Assembly: GCF_003259175.1 (NCBI RefSeq)
Contig: NZ_QGOK01000023.1
Coordinates: 1-64,000, forward strand
Direction of reading: 5' to 3'
From: Marinomonas shanghaiensis
GTDB taxonomy: Bacteria > Pseudomonadota > Gammaproteobacteria > Pseudomonadales > Marinomonadaceae
Length of the DNA: 64,000 nt
In this document: one piece after another, positions 1 to 9,470 of the stretch
Numbering within the stretch: position 1 is the first letter of the stretch
Layout of the letters: each line of letters opens with the position of its first letter
The notes under the pieces: model-generated
What the model saw: the letters and a program-made list of their open reading frames with translations, nothing else
What the model was told of the DNA's origin: nothing
Databases searched by the model: none
Position numbers and translations under genes: made by a program

Positions 1-12
1 AAAAACTGTCAA

Positions 13-29
13 CCTATTTTAGGACGACA
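13..29. repeat. short motif resembling an IS end
   Basis: The 17-mer CCTATTTTAGGACGACA recurs with one extra base at 19203-19220. Both copies resemble the outer ends of the insertion sequence at 4974-6470, whose right end reads TTCAGGGACGAC. It may be a solitary or diverged IS end, or the end of an element lying left of the window. Two copies are weak evidence, so this is a note rather than an assignment. Confidence 0.25.
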
Positions 30-32
30 CAA

Positions 33-52
33 CTTTTTAGCTGACTAAAAAG
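33..52 (-). terminator. weak hairpin after the chemoreceptor gene
   Basis: CTTTTTAG (33-40) and CTAAAAAG (45-52) form an 8-bp AT-rich stem with a 4-nt loop. It lies 13 bases beyond the chemoreceptor stop codon on the minus strand. The stem is weak and has no clear U-tract, so terminator function is only possible. Confidence 0.3.
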
Positions 53-64
53 ACAAAGCCTGAC

Positions 65-2281
65 TCAACCAAGCTTAAAACGGCTAATAATACGCTCAAG
101 ATTCGCCGATAGTTTTGCCATATCATCACTCGATTTTGATATTTCAGCGATGGTCTTCTCATTCTGAGAAGAGGCTTTGGTGACAATTTCAACATTCCCG
201 CTTATCTCATTGGCGACCACGCCTTGCTCTTCCGAAGCGCTGGCGATTTGCTCCATCATATTACTGACGTTATCAACATAGTGAACCGCGTCCTCAAGCG
301 ACTGTGCTGTATGAGTGGCGGCACCCGATACTTTTTGTACGTAATCCACACAGGAATGCAGCATCTTTTGAGCGGTTAATGCTTCCGTTTGTAAACTGCG
401 AATGATGTCCGCAATCTGCTCTGTTTCTTTTTGAGTGTTGGACGCCAAGCCGCGGACTTCATCGGCAACCACCGCAAAACCACGACCAGATTCACCGGCA
501 CGAGCGGCTTCAATCGCGGCATTTAATGCCAATAAATTGGTCTGATCAGAAATCCCTTGGATCGTTGTGACTACTTTGGAAATAGCCTCTGTGCGTTGGT
601 TTAGCGTATCGACCGTTACTCGCGCACGTTGCACTTCATCAGACACTTGAGCCATATCTTTCACAGCGTTTAATAGCTCGGTTTGACTCTCACTCACTCG
701 CTGTTTGGCGTCTTCGGCCGCGCCTGCTGCGTCTTGAATATTACGCGCCACGTCGGTCACAGAAATCGCCATCTGCTGCATTGAGTTACCAATTTCTGTA
801 GTACTCGTGTGCTGAGACTGTACGTTAGCACTGGCCTTCTCAGAAATAGTAGCGAGTTCACGAGAAGCAGACGACTGGGATACGGCGCTATTTTTTACCT
901 GTTGAATCAACTCATTGAGGTTATTCGACATCGCTCGCATGGCACCGTAAACACTAGAGGCTGACGCCGTATCACTAAAGTGAACAGATAGATCACCAGC
1001 GGCAATTTTCTCAGCAATTTTTTGCATCTCTTTAGGCTCTGCTCCAAGCGGGGCCAATACCGCTCTGGCTACCCACAAAGCGATAAACACCACACAGATA
1101 CCGATAACAATCGCCAATATGAGAAACGCATAATTGAGCTTGTTCACACTGGCTAACGCTTCCGCTTCACTCATTTCTGCCGTCAAAATCCATTTTAAGT
1201 CCTTGTATTCAAATGGCGCATAAGAAGACAATACCGCATCGCCCTTATAGTTTTTGATAAGCTGCGTATTTGAAATACCTTGACTACCTTCGGTCAAAGC
1301 AAGGGTATCAACTCGGCCTCGCTCTGGATAACGAAACGACGCCAGAACAGAGTGAGATTCTGGATCAAGGATAGAATCTGAACGCATCTTTCCATCCTCA
1401 CCCATTAAATAGGTTTCACCTGTAGAACTCAGGCCAATATTCTGTGACATGATCTGATTCAACGCATCAATTGGAAATTGTGCGATCACAATCCCTATCT
1501 GCTTTCCTTCTCGGTAAACAGGTGTTGATAAAAAGCCTGCTGGTGCTTGGTAAGACGGCAAATACAAAGAAAAGTCGGTAAATGTGACACCGTCCGATGA
1601 CAACGCCTTTTGATAAGCCGTAGCAAGACCAGAGTTTTTAAAGGGACCGGTTTTTAACGAGGAGCCAAAATCCACCTCTTTAAACACGGTGTAAATAACA
1701 TCACCGTCTAACGACACCAAAAACACATCATAGAAACCAAACTCTTGCTGCACTTTTTGCAAATAGGGGTGAATACTTTGATGGAAACCGTCGTAAGCTG
1801 GAATATCGCTGGATGTTAGTGCCTTATCTTTCTCCCCTACAGAATGAGGGTTATTCGCTATATAAGCATATTGCAAAGCAATCGCAGCGGGCGACAGCTG
1901 AGACGTTAGGGAGCCAGGTTGAAAGCTCGCCGTCTCGTTTTCTGGCAACCTTGAGGCGAATTCTGTTTGATAAAAACGGTTCAACTGATTAAATTTTTTG
2001 TCATCAACAGGAATAGCTTTGAGTCGATTATAGGTATTTTCCAAAATAGGCAACATGCGCACGACAGAGGGGTTTTCCGCTAACAAAGACAGTCCATTTG
2101 ATAAGGTGTCAAGATACGCCGCAATAGACTGCTTTTTGGTTTCTCTTAACGACATTAATTGATTATTGCCCATTTTGATTAAAGCATCTGATGAGAAATA
2201 AACCGCTACTGCCGAGGAAATTAAAACCGGAAGAAAACCCACCAAGAGTAGAATCGCCAGTATTTTCTTTTTAAACGTCAT
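65..2281 (-). CDS. methyl-accepting chemotaxis protein (transmembrane chemoreceptor)
   Basis: A 738-residue inner-membrane chemoreceptor that would control the CheA kinase in response to an external ligand. The first transmembrane segment is at about residues 7-29. A long periplasmic part (about 30-380) looks like a Cache-type sensor. The second membrane segment is at about 385-407, followed by a HAMP linker and a cytoplasmic coiled coil. The highly conserved signalling hairpin ([18 protein letters not shown], near residue 587) is intact, and the length is normal for the family. The gene stands alone without che genes, as is usual for dispersed receptors in motile marine bacteria. The ligand cannot be told from sequence. 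Confidence 0.95.
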   Translation of the reverse strand: MTFKKKILAILLLVGFLPVLISSAVAVYFSSDALIKMGNNQLMSLRETKKQSIAAYLDTLSNGLSLLAENPSVVRMLPILENTYNRLKAIPVDDKKFNQLNRFYQTEFASRLPENETASFQPGSLTSQLSPAAIALQYAYIANNPHSVGEKDKALTSSDIPAYDGFHQSIHPYLQKVQQEFGFYDVFLVSLDGDVIYTVFKEVDFGSSLKTGPFKNSGLATAYQKALSSDGVTFTDFSLYLPSYQAPAGFLSTPVYREGKQIGIVIAQFPIDALNQIMSQNIGLSSTGETYLMGEDGKMRSDSILDPESHSVLASFRYPERGRVDTLALTEGSQGISNTQLIKNYKGDAVLSSYAPFEYKDLKWILTAEMSEAEALASVNKLNYAFLILAIVIGICVVFIALWVARAVLAPLGAEPKEMQKIAEKIAAGDLSVHFSDTASASSVYGAMRAMSNNLNELIQQVKNSAVSQSSASRELATISEKASANVQSQHTSTTEIGNSMQQMAISVTDVARNIQDAAGAAEDAKQRVSESQTELLNAVKDMAQVSDEVQRARVTVDTLNQRTEAISKVVTTIQGISDQTNLLALNAAIEAARAGESGRGFAVVADEVRGLASNTQKETEQIADIIRSLQTEALTAQKMLHSCVDYVQKVSGAATHTAQSLEDAVHYVDNVSNMMEQIASASEEQGVVANEISGNVEIVTKASSQNEKTIAEISKSSDDMAKLSANLERIISRFKLG

Positions 2282-2487
2282 AAGTCAATTCCATTACGGT
2301 TAGGTAACAATTCACACAATTTTGCTGTGTACGTATAGCTATCGATACAGGCCAAACAATCCTGAACGTCATTTCACACCTTGGTCCAAAGTAACGTATA
2401 TAATGTCAAACGCTTACTTCCATGTAGGCATTTAACGCTCTCTCTAGAGAAAAACCAAGTGTAGATTTGTAGACGATTGCCGCGTAG

Positions 2488-4422
2488 CTATTTCATTTGG
2501 AACACAGCAAAACCATTGTCGTCTAAAGACTGATACGTCATGTTGTTACTGGCCACCTCTTTTGCTTTTGGCGTCGTCGTAAACAAGACCTTCGCTTTAC
2601 CAAAATCGGTGAATGACCAGTTACCATCTGCAGCAGGATTAATGGTCTTCTGGCTAAGCAGATAATTTGCCACCACATCACGATTTTTATCTGGCGCATC
2701 AATCACGATAGTCTCGCCATTGAGGTTTGGAAAATGACCGCCACCGCCCGCACGGTAATTATTGGTCGCTACTAAGAACTCATCGGTCACGTTCAAAGGC
2801 TCGCCATTAAACATGACTTGGGTGATACGATGCGCATCCTTATTCACCACGTCCCCATCACCGTTGTAACGAGCCGGTTGTGTCACATCGATACGATAGG
2901 AAATGCCATCAATGACATCGAAGTTATAGGTTGGGAAAGACGGATTCACCAATTCTTGAGGCTGAGTAGACGTCACATCAATTTGGTTAAACTGCCCCGC
3001 TGCGACTTCTAACCACTCAACGACTTGTGCACCGGTCAGTTTCACCACTTTTAAATCGTTAGGGTAAATGTACAAGTCACTGACGTTTTTCAATGCGATG
3101 TCTCCTTTTGGCACATCGGTGTAATACTCTGGGCCACCACGACCACCAGCCTTGAACGGTGCTGCCGCAGACAAAATAGGCAAGCCTTCATAAGAGGTGC
3201 CACGAACAATATTCTCCACATACCAAATCTGCGCATTGTTCACGATCTGAATAGAAGGATCATCTTGTACCAATGCAAAAAAGCTATTGATGTCAGCGGT
3301 AGATTCACCCACTTTGCGGCGCATATAGGCTAATGTGCCTTCGTGCTCGGTTTTCACCGCGTCATTAATACTTTCATCCGCTGCGACTAAAGCCACCGTG
3401 TCGCGGCCTTCACGACGTGCAATAGCACGCACTTCCGCTTTGCCATCGGCGACTTGCCAACCATTACCCGCAGGCTCAAGTGTTAAATCAATCACCCCAA
3501 GGTGAGAACCCCAAAAACCCGGCATGGTGGCAGGCTTACCAAACACCGTCCCTTTTTCACTGTTCACACCGTCAAAGGCATCAAAGGCTTTATCGCTAGG
3601 GAAAATCCGATGGGAGTGACCAAACAAGATCGCGTCGATACCATCGACTTTTGCCAAATGATAAGAGGCGTTTTCTTCGCCTTTTAAATAAGGCGAATTC
3701 ATCATGCCACTGTGCGGAATCGCGATAATCACATCAGCCCCATTGGCTTTCATTTCCGGCACGTACTTATTGGCGGTTTCAATGATGTCTTTGGCGATGA
3801 CTTTATGGGTTAAATTGTCTTTATCCCAGGTCATAATTTGTGGCGGCACAAAACCAATGTAACCGATTTTGACCGTTTGTTTTTTGCCATCAGAATCAAC
3901 GAAGGTTTTGTCTTTGATAATATAAGGCTGGAAGTAAGGCTGGTCATTAGACGCATCATTGTCGCCATCATCCACGTAGACATTCGAGTTAATATAAGGA
4001 AAATTGGCACCGCTTAAACTTTTCATTAAAAAGTCTAAGCCATAATTGAATTCATGATTACCAATGTTGCCCACATCGTAACCCATTAAATTCATCGCTT
4101 TAAACGCTGGGTGTGTCTCACCAAAGCGCAGCACGCGACCTTTTGCCACATAATCGCCCAGCGGCGTGCCCTGTAATAAGTCACCATTATCCACCAACAC
4201 AGAGTTTGCAACCTCTGCACGGGCCGCCTTGATCAAGGTCGCCACACGGGACAAACCAACCGCGTCACTTTGCTTATCACCGTAGTAATCGTAATCCACC
4301 AAATTCATGTGAATATCGGTAGTTTCCATGACTCGCAGATCAATGGTCGAGGCTTGCGCCATCGCAGCAAACAACAAAGAAGATGCGAAAAGCGTCGCGC
4401 CTTTAGGAACAAAAAACATCAT
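2488..4422 (-). CDS. cpdB: 2',3'-cyclic-nucleotide 2'-phosphodiesterase / 3'-nucleotidase
   Basis: A periplasmic bifunctional enzyme that opens 2',3'-cyclic nucleotides and removes the 3'-phosphate, allowing growth on external nucleotides. I place the start at ATG 4422: it follows a GGAG ribosome site by about eight bases and gives a normal signal peptide (a short charged start, then LFASSLLFAAMAQA). A longer reading frame begins at 4488 but adds an implausible Cys- and Arg-rich stretch. The metallophosphatase domain shows the metal-ligand blocks TTDIHMN, GNHEFNYG and GHSHRIFP. The C-terminal half is the 5'-nucleotidase substrate domain. About 644 residues is typical of CpdB. The gene is monocistronic. 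Confidence 0.93.
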   Translation of the reverse strand: MMFFVPKGATLFASSLLFAAMAQASTIDLRVMETTDIHMNLVDYDYYGDKQSDAVGLSRVATLIKAARAEVANSVLVDNGDLLQGTPLGDYVAKGRVLRFGETHPAFKAMNLMGYDVGNIGNHEFNYGLDFLMKSLSGANFPYINSNVYVDDGDNDASNDQPYFQPYIIKDKTFVDSDGKKQTVKIGYIGFVPPQIMTWDKDNLTHKVIAKDIIETANKYVPEMKANGADVIIAIPHSGMMNSPYLKGEENASYHLAKVDGIDAILFGHSHRIFPSDKAFDAFDGVNSEKGTVFGKPATMPGFWGSHLGVIDLTLEPAGNGWQVADGKAEVRAIARREGRDTVALVAADESINDAVKTEHEGTLAYMRRKVGESTADINSFFALVQDDPSIQIVNNAQIWYVENIVRGTSYEGLPILSAAAPFKAGGRGGPEYYTDVPKGDIALKNVSDLYIYPNDLKVVKLTGAQVVEWLEVAAGQFNQIDVTSTQPQELVNPSFPTYNFDVIDGISYRIDVTQPARYNGDGDVVNKDAHRITQVMFNGEPLNVTDEFLVATNNYRAGGGGHFPNLNGETIVIDAPDKNRDVVANYLLSQKTINPAADGNWSFTDFGKAKVLFTTTPKAKEVASNNMTYQSLDDNGFAVFQMK

Positions 4423-4670
4423 GCAAAAACTCCATTCATACAAACATCTTACGCATCGAAAAAGACTAACCAAAAAGTCAATTTTCATAGTAAGCCGATG
4501 TTATGCGAAGTTCATGCCTTTTTTGTGACGATTTTTTAATTCGTTCTATGACGTCGATGAGTAAAAAACAGATAGTTTGACTCTACGTAATTATTTATCG
4601 CGCACGAGGTTGTAATGCCATAACATCTATCACTCAGCAATTTAGAAATCAATAAAAACGGGAGAATTCA

Positions 4671-4958
4671 GTGGAAGAGCTATTAAGCGAGCTAAGATCA
4701 TTACCTAAAGAAAATCAGACGAGTACCAATAACTACAACGTCCCAGCCCGAGGATTTCTTCTAATGGCTACGAAAGAAGCCAAATCAAACGACTCTGCAA
4801 TAGGACTTTTAGGCGGGCTGATTACTAGAAATTATGAAGACAATGAAATCGAAGAGATTAACGCTAAAAACCTTATTGATAGAATGAACAAAGAGCTACA
4901 TGCTTCAAATGACAGAACCGCAATCTTTAATTCGTTTATTGAAGCCCTAACTTACTGA
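4671..4958 (+). CDS. small protein of unknown function
   Basis: A 95-residue acidic soluble protein that I do not recognise. The frame opens with GTG at 4671, preceded by a good ribosome site (GGGAG, about six bases upstream). No signal peptide, membrane segment or metal motif is visible. The residue mix (many Asn, Glu, Lys) fits the AT-rich accessory stretch around it. It ends 15 bases before the left end of an insertion sequence, so the IS did not cut it. A partner gene may have been displaced by the insertion, but nothing on the far side continues it. Confidence 0.55.
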   Translation: MEELLSELRSLPKENQTSTNNYNVPARGFLLMATKEAKSNDSAIGLLGGLITRNYEDNEIEEINAKNLIDRMNKELHASNDRTAIFNSFIEALTY

Positions 4959-4973
4959 TCAAGAAAAAAAGTA

Positions 4974-6470
4974 GTCGTCCCTGAAAATCTCTCAACCTAT
5001 TGAATCTAATGCATTTTTATAAGATAGTTAATACCTAAATCTTACGATAAATACGCCTTTAGACCTAAAAAGTTGCAGAATGGGTGAGTTTTATGAAACC
5101 TCGTCAGTCAAAGATCGTCCCGCAAAAGGATTTATTCCAACCTCAGCTCGTAGACATCATTAACCCCAATCATCCTTTAGTTCGACTGGCTAAGGTCATT
5201 GATTGGAACTTGTTGGATAACGAATTGGGGGGGCACTTTGCGACGGTTGGCGCAGCGGCTCTGCCGACTCGTCTTATAGCTGGATTGCTGTATTTGCAGC
5301 ACTTGCATAATTTGTCTGATGAGATGGTGCTGGAGCAATGGCTTGAATCGCCTTATTACCAATATTTTTGCGGCGAAACCTTTTTCCAACACGACTTCCC
5401 GTGCCATCCAACCAGTCTTGTTAAATGGCGAAAACGGTTAGGAGAAGAAGGCTGCGAATGGCTGCTTACCCAGACGATACAAGCAGGATTGAAACTAAAA
5501 GTCATCAAACCAGCGAGCCTAAAACGAGTCGTGGTAGACACCACAGTACAAGAAAAAAACATCACCTTCCCAACCGATGCCAAGCTCTACAACAAGGCTC
5601 GACAGCAGCTCACTCAGGTAGCCAAAGAACAAAATATCACGCTAAGACAAACCTACGACAAAGCCTGTCATGAGTTAATGCCTAAAATTGGACGCTATGG
5701 TCACGCCAAACAATACAAACGGATGAGAAAAGCGATTAAGCAAGTGAAAGGCTTTTTAGGGCGAGTCATGCGAGATATTGATCGGCAAGTAAAACAACAA
5801 GGGTTAACGCTCACCCAAAAACAGGAAGACACACTTAACCAAGCCTACCGATTACTAAAACAAACTCGCCAGAGCAAAAACAAACTGTATAGCTTGCATG
5901 AACCCAATGTGGACTGCATATCCAAAGGCAAAGCGCATAAACGCTACGAATTTGGTGTGAAAGCCAGTATCGCCGTGACCGCGAAAGAATCCTTTATCGT
6001 GGGAGCAAGAAGCTATCCAAGCAATCCTTATGATGGACATACGCTAAAAGATCAACTTCAACAAGTTGAAACCCTGACAGGAAAAAAGCCGGAAACCTGT
6101 TTTGTTGACCGAGGATATAAAGGGTCTGGCGTGGAAGACATTAACGTCTTGATTGCAGGTCAAAAACGCGGAGTCCCTAAGAAAGAGAAGCACTGGATGG
6201 GAAGACGAAACAGTGTAGAACCCATCATAGGGCATCTCAAATCGGATGGAAAACTCAGACGATGCTTCTTAAAAGGAGTACTGGGCGATGCGATCAACGT
6301 GATTTTAAGTGCCTGTGGTCAGAACCTACGTAAGCTACTGAAGTGGCTTTATTGCGCCCCATATTTTGGGCCATTTTTAAGACGATTATGGCTGAAAATA
6401 ATTTTTCCACTGGAAAGACCTAAAAATAGCATGGCGCTTCTAGCCTGAAACGCCATTATTCAGGGACGAC
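4974..6470 (+). mobile_element. complete insertion sequence, IS5-type, with target duplication
   Basis: The element is 1497 bp long. Its left end GTCGTCCCTGAA (4974-4985) is the exact inverse of its right end TTCAGGGACGAC (6459-6470). The 6-mer AAAGTA directly flanks both ends (4968-4973 and 6471-6476), which reads as a target-site duplication. The single intact transposase frame and perfect ends suggest a recent, possibly still mobile insertion. Six bases is longer than the 2-4 bp I expect for many IS5 subgroups, so the subgroup is left open; IS1182-like is an alternative. Confidence 0.9.
5093..6448 (+). CDS. IS5-type DDE transposase
   Basis: This protein would cut and join the ends of the surrounding insertion sequence. 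The N-terminal part (about 20-120, with NPNHPLVRLAKVIDW and PTRLIAGLLYLQHL) matches the helical domain of long IS5/IS1182-type transposases. The catalytic part has the first Asp in VVVDTTVQEKN, a second Asp in CFVDRGYKG and a Glu in NSVEPIIGHLK. I choose ATG 5093 because GGTGAG stands just upstream; a GTG at 5084 is the alternative. About 451 residues is full length, with no frameshift or stop. Its 3' end lies 22 bases before the right IS end. Confidence 0.93.
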   Translation: MKPRQSKIVPQKDLFQPQLVDIINPNHPLVRLAKVIDWNLLDNELGGHFATVGAAALPTRLIAGLLYLQHLHNLSDEMVLEQWLESPYYQYFCGETFFQHDFPCHPTSLVKWRKRLGEEGCEWLLTQTIQAGLKLKVIKPASLKRVVVDTTVQEKNITFPTDAKLYNKARQQLTQVAKEQNITLRQTYDKACHELMPKIGRYGHAKQYKRMRKAIKQVKGFLGRVMRDIDRQVKQQGLTLTQKQEDTLNQAYRLLKQTRQSKNKLYSLHEPNVDCISKGKAHKRYEFGVKASIAVTAKESFIVGARSYPSNPYDGHTLKDQLQQVETLTGKKPETCFVDRGYKGSGVEDINVLIAGQKRGVPKKEKHWMGRRNSVEPIIGHLKSDGKLRRCFLKGVLGDAINVILSACGQNLRKLLKWLYCAPYFGPFLRRLWLKIIFPLERPKNSMALLA

Positions 6471-6652
6471 AAAGTATTCTACCGTATACAGCTTGAAGTA
6501 AGTGCACAATAACTTTAAAGTCATCATCTTTTTTAAAACGGTAACAAACATAAAAAGTTATTGGATGTGGTAGATTTTTCTCACTGAGGCTTTAAGGGCG
6601 TTTTTAGCAAAAAAAAGAAAACTCTAAACTAATTTCTGTATTGTAAATTCGT

Positions 6653-7345
6653 TTAACTAACGCTCTTTATAAAAGCTCTTAACACAACAGTAATTTCAAA
6701 GCCTTCATAGAAGTCCATAAAAATAGCATGACCGTCCTCACCTTCTGTGTGCCACTTATACATAAAAATTTGAGGATTTTCTCCACGAGCTTCCTTCTTT
6801 TCAAAATAACAAGCAATTTTTGAAGCTGTCTCATGTATATCTTGGTTAGCTTTATACGAATTAAATGATTTTTCATTAATCATTTCACTTGAAAACATAC
6901 GAAAGCTTCCATTCCATTTTTTTCCATAATGATTATAGTAAAGTCCTAGTGCTATGTGTTTTATTGCATTCTCAAATCTTGGAATATCAACAAAAAATGA
7001 GCTCTCAACATTAATATCTCCCTCCTCAAACGATAAGAAATGGCTTTTATTTTGACAAAAACTATTATAGACATGAGGTGTACGATTGACAGCTCTAGTG
7101 AACTTAGTATTCAAATGTCTTTCTTTATCTATATTACCTTTTTTTGCAGATAGAAGAAGAAATAATAAATATTCATCATCTTTCGACTTTTGAGAGTTGT
7201 GCTCATCACATGAAGGCACAGTGATTAAATTCTTTCTAAAATCAATACCTTCAGGTAAATCCTTTTTTTCCGGAAAAAGGCATTTCGGAGGAACATGTTC
7301 GAGCGATGTAGCCTCTTTTTCACACATATAACAAGTTTTTTCCAT
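6653..7345 (-). CDS. HNH-like zinc-site protein of unknown function
   Basis: A 230-residue protein whose first 50 residues carry C-x2-C (C5, C8), then EHVPPKC, then PSCDEHN. This spacing is what I know from HNH-nuclease-type zinc modules, where the pairs of Cys/His hold the fold and the His-Asn residues act at the metal. The remaining 180 residues show no domain I recognise. The start at ATG 7345 is chosen because GGTGA precedes it by five bases; GTG 7354 is possible. The gene is visibly AT-rich and sits between an IS and a tRNA 3' fragment, which suggests horizontal transfer. Nuclease activity is inference; some such modules are only structural. Confidence 0.6.
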   Translation of the reverse strand: MEKTCYMCEKEATSLEHVPPKCLFPEKKDLPEGIDFRKNLITVPSCDEHNSQKSKDDEYLLFLLLSAKKGNIDKERHLNTKFTRAVNRTPHVYNSFCQNKSHFLSFEEGDINVESSFFVDIPRFENAIKHIALGLYYNHYGKKWNGSFRMFSSEMINEKSFNSYKANQDIHETASKIACYFEKKEARGENPQIFMYKWHTEGEDGHAIFMDFYEGFEITVVLRAFIKSVS

Positions 7346-7534
7346 ATGTATCACCGTAAATATAGAATTTTACTTTCTTAGGAAGTAATGTCATTGACGA
7401 AAATATAATCCTTTCAATATTATTATGGTAAAAGAATAATACTCTCTAATTAACAAAGTGAAAATAGCTTATCCTTTCGACCTATAACAAGAAAAAAACT
7501 ATCTCTAAAGTTTCGTTATGAAGCTGTAATTCAT

Positions 7535-7562
7535 TGGTGCGAGGGAGAGGATTCGAACCTCT
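7535..7562 (-). other. 3' end of a tRNA gene without a matching 5' half (candidate attachment site)
   Basis: Read on the minus strand this is a five-pair T stem (AGAGG/CCTCT) around the invariant loop TTCGAAT, then a 7-nt acceptor strand CCCTCGC, discriminator A and encoded CCA. Upstream I find no D arm or anticodon arm and no GCGAGGG partner at tRNA spacing; only a poor match (ACGAGAG) lies 77 nt away. A lone 3' tRNA end is what integrases leave at one end of an inserted element. A decayed tRNA gene is the alternative. Confidence 0.55.
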
Positions 7563-7592
7563 CTACGTTCTTATTGACTGCAAATATTTCAA

Positions 7593-7802
7593 TTAATACA
7601 CCATCTCTCGTAAGGATTGGAATGTCCCACCATGGCCTCGCAAGAACGCCATTCCGCACCACACACATGATTTAACGTCTGATATTTTCACAACAAGCTC
7701 CTTCGTTTTCTTTACGCCATCGTAGATAGTTTCAATTAACTCAGTCACTTGGGATTCCAATCCAAACGAGATGTCAGCATTTATCTCTATATTTATTGCC
7801 AA
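7593..7802 (-). CDS. possible small protein, unrecognised
   Basis: A 69-codon frame opening with TTG behind an AGAAG-like site. The first half is amphipathic and acidic (alternating Ile/Glu), and the second half has a single CVWC pair followed by a Gly-rich tail. Its 3' end runs into the sequence next to the tRNA 3' fragment, so the frame may have been made by recombination there. I do not recognise it, and the TTG start keeps the call weak. Confidence 0.3.
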   Translation of the reverse strand: MAINIEINADISFGLESQVTELIETIYDGVKKTKELVVKISDVKSCVWCGMAFLRGHGGTFQSLREMVY

Positions 7803-7866
7803 TTCTTCTATTCACTAATACTAAAACGCTTGATTACTTTCTACCAGTAAAAGCAGACATCAATGA

Positions 7867-7926
7867 GAACCAAACGGCGTTTTGATGAGGTAGGCGTTAG
7901 TTTCGAGGAAAAACGCCGTTTGGTTC
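7867..7926. repeat. 17-bp perfect inverted repeat (long hairpin)
   Basis: GAACCAAACGGCGTTTT (7867-7883) and its exact inverse (7910-7926) enclose 26 bases. There is no U-tract on either side. A second pair, TTTGATGAGG (7881-7890) and CCTCATCAAA (8001-8010), links the loop to sequence further right. The interval 7940-8010 also holds degenerate GTCGGATTACGG-like repeat sequence. The block lies downstream of the metallopeptidase gene and could stop transcription or be an intergenic mobile repeat. Confidence 0.6.
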
Positions 7927-8036
7927 GAGTTTTGTGAGGACGTAACATGTCGGCCTGAAGGCGTGACTTACATCAACACGTCGGATTACGGTCGTGCCTC
8001 CCTCATCAAACCTACGAGACGGAGGACAGCAAGGAG

Positions 8037-8714
8037 TTAGCGTTTAAACCAGCGCCAAACGAAGAGGACTTTGATGAGTGCGGCGGCGACGTAGGTCATG
8101 GCGCAGGCCGTGAGGATCTTCTTCACTTTGGGTAGGTCTTCCTGTGGGATGTAGTTGCCTTCGGCCAGTATGGGTAAGGCTTTATTGAAACTGGCGTCCC
8201 ATTCTTCGGGTAGAATGGCAACTTGCACTAATACGGCCAACAGGCCAGATAACCCAACCACCAACGCGTGCAGCGGCACAGCGTAAGGCAAATGCAGCAA
8301 CAGCGTGATAGCTGGCCAGCCTAACAATAAACCTGCGGTGATGCGTCTCGCCATGTGCGCTAAAGGCAAATAACGCGTGCTAAGGTGGGAGATTTTTTGT
8401 TTCTTTTCGTGGGCAATGGCGTGACCGACTTCGTGAGCCGCTACCGCAACAGCGGTGAGCGAGCGGCCGTTTAATACGCTAGGGCTTAGACGAACGACAT
8501 GTTGAGCAAAATCGAAATGGTCATGACCTTCTTGTGTTGCTTCCACTTTGACCTCATGAAGCTCAAAGCGTTTGACTAAGTGCGTGGCCAGTTCTCCGCC
8601 CGTTCCAGGCAGGTCGTTACGATCGGTAGAATAGCGCTTCAAGGTGTATTTTACCCAAGCACTTGGTCCAACCAAGAGTATAAGTGCGATGACAATTGCA
8701 ATAATCCACAACAT
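8037..8714 (-). CDS. membrane zinc metallopeptidase, YugP family
   Basis: A 225-residue inner-membrane protein of the YugP (Zn_peptidase_2) family, whose substrates are not established. The first 18 residues form a membrane anchor. The zinc-protease motif HEVGH sits near residue 94, followed by a hydrophobic hairpin at about 125-170 and a last membrane segment near the C terminus (about 205-222). Length and order agree with the family. It is divergent from the DnaJ-like gene across a 113-base gap, so the two promoters lie back to back. Proteolytic activity is inferred from the intact HExxH. Confidence 0.88.
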   Translation of the reverse strand: MLWIIAIVIALILLVGPSAWVKYTLKRYSTDRNDLPGTGGELATHLVKRFELHEVKVEATQEGHDHFDFAQHVVRLSPSVLNGRSLTAVAVAAHEVGHAIAHEKKQKISHLSTRYLPLAHMARRITAGLLLGWPAITLLLHLPYAVPLHALVVGLSGLLAVLVQVAILPEEWDASFNKALPILAEGNYIPQEDLPKVKKILTACAMTYVAAALIKVLFVWRWFKR

Positions 8715-8827
8715 AAATCTGTCTTTCTACAACCCAAGTTAACAAAAAATATCCGGCTCAACTTTGACCATTTTTGTTGTCATCACATACACTGTATGAA
8801 ATAACACCAAACCAATAAGAGCTCAAT

Positions 8828-9406
8828 ATGAAAAATCCCTTAGTTGGTCCGATTCTCGCGATCTTAAAAACGCATCCTAGCGGCATCAGTGAGTTTGATA
8901 TTCTCAAAAACCTGAAAGATCAGTTGCCTGAGTTTAGTCAGCTTGCCGACGATAGTAACCTACAACTTTTTCGCCAGCATTTTCTTATCATGAATGCCCT
9001 GTATCAACTACAAAGCAGCCTTTGGCAAGAAGAAAACCTAATGCTCAGTATCAGTGCCATGCGGATTCAGCTGCTTAGCGCGACACAAATCCGTCTTTCA
9101 CAAAGCACGAGCTTAAACGACAGTGTGGATGCCAAACTGGCAGCTTACTACCTAGACTGGAGCGAATACGAAAAAACCGATGCCGACGAAGTCTCCCGTC
9201 TCCTCAATAGCTTTTACAAAGGCATCAGTTTACCTGGCAACCGACACTCAGCACTCAAAACACTGCAAATCGACAGTACGAATCCCACCAAAGCCATCAT
9301 TAAACAACAGTACCGAAAATTGGCTCAGAAACATCATCCTGACCGAGGCGGCGACCAAGATATTTTCATCGGTCTAAGACAAGCCTATGAGTACCTTATG
9401 TTTTAA
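8828..9406 (+). CDS. DnaJ-related protein with C-terminal J domain
   Basis: A 192-residue cytoplasmic protein. Residues 1-125 match the N-terminal domain of the DnaJ-related family found in gammaproteobacteria. The last 60 residues are a J domain with the HPD tripeptide (in KHHPDRGG), which is what stimulates DnaK's ATPase. It lacks the Gly/Phe region and zinc fingers of true DnaJ, so it is a DnaK co-chaperone of unknown client. The J domain at the C-terminal end is normal for this family. The start ATG follows AAGAGCTC. The gene is monocistronic. Confidence 0.88.
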   Translation: MKNPLVGPILAILKTHPSGISEFDILKNLKDQLPEFSQLADDSNLQLFRQHFLIMNALYQLQSSLWQEENLMLSISAMRIQLLSATQIRLSQSTSLNDSVDAKLAAYYLDWSEYEKTDADEVSRLLNSFYKGISLPGNRHSALKTLQIDSTNPTKAIIKQQYRKLAQKHHPDRGGDQDIFIGLRQAYEYLMF

Positions 9407-9470
9407 AGGTTCCCCAGCAGAACAAAACCCGTCTTTTAAGTGTAAAGCTCACTTTCTGTGATTGCTTTCA

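Noticed and set aside
6679-6876. 65-codon frame inside the HNH-like gene
   Set aside because: Basic, Leu/Lys-rich shadow frame with no start signal.
7535-7613. Complete tRNA gene on the minus strand
   Set aside because: Only the 3' part folds; the 5' acceptor match is 5 of 7, and there is no D arm or anticodon arm with U33.
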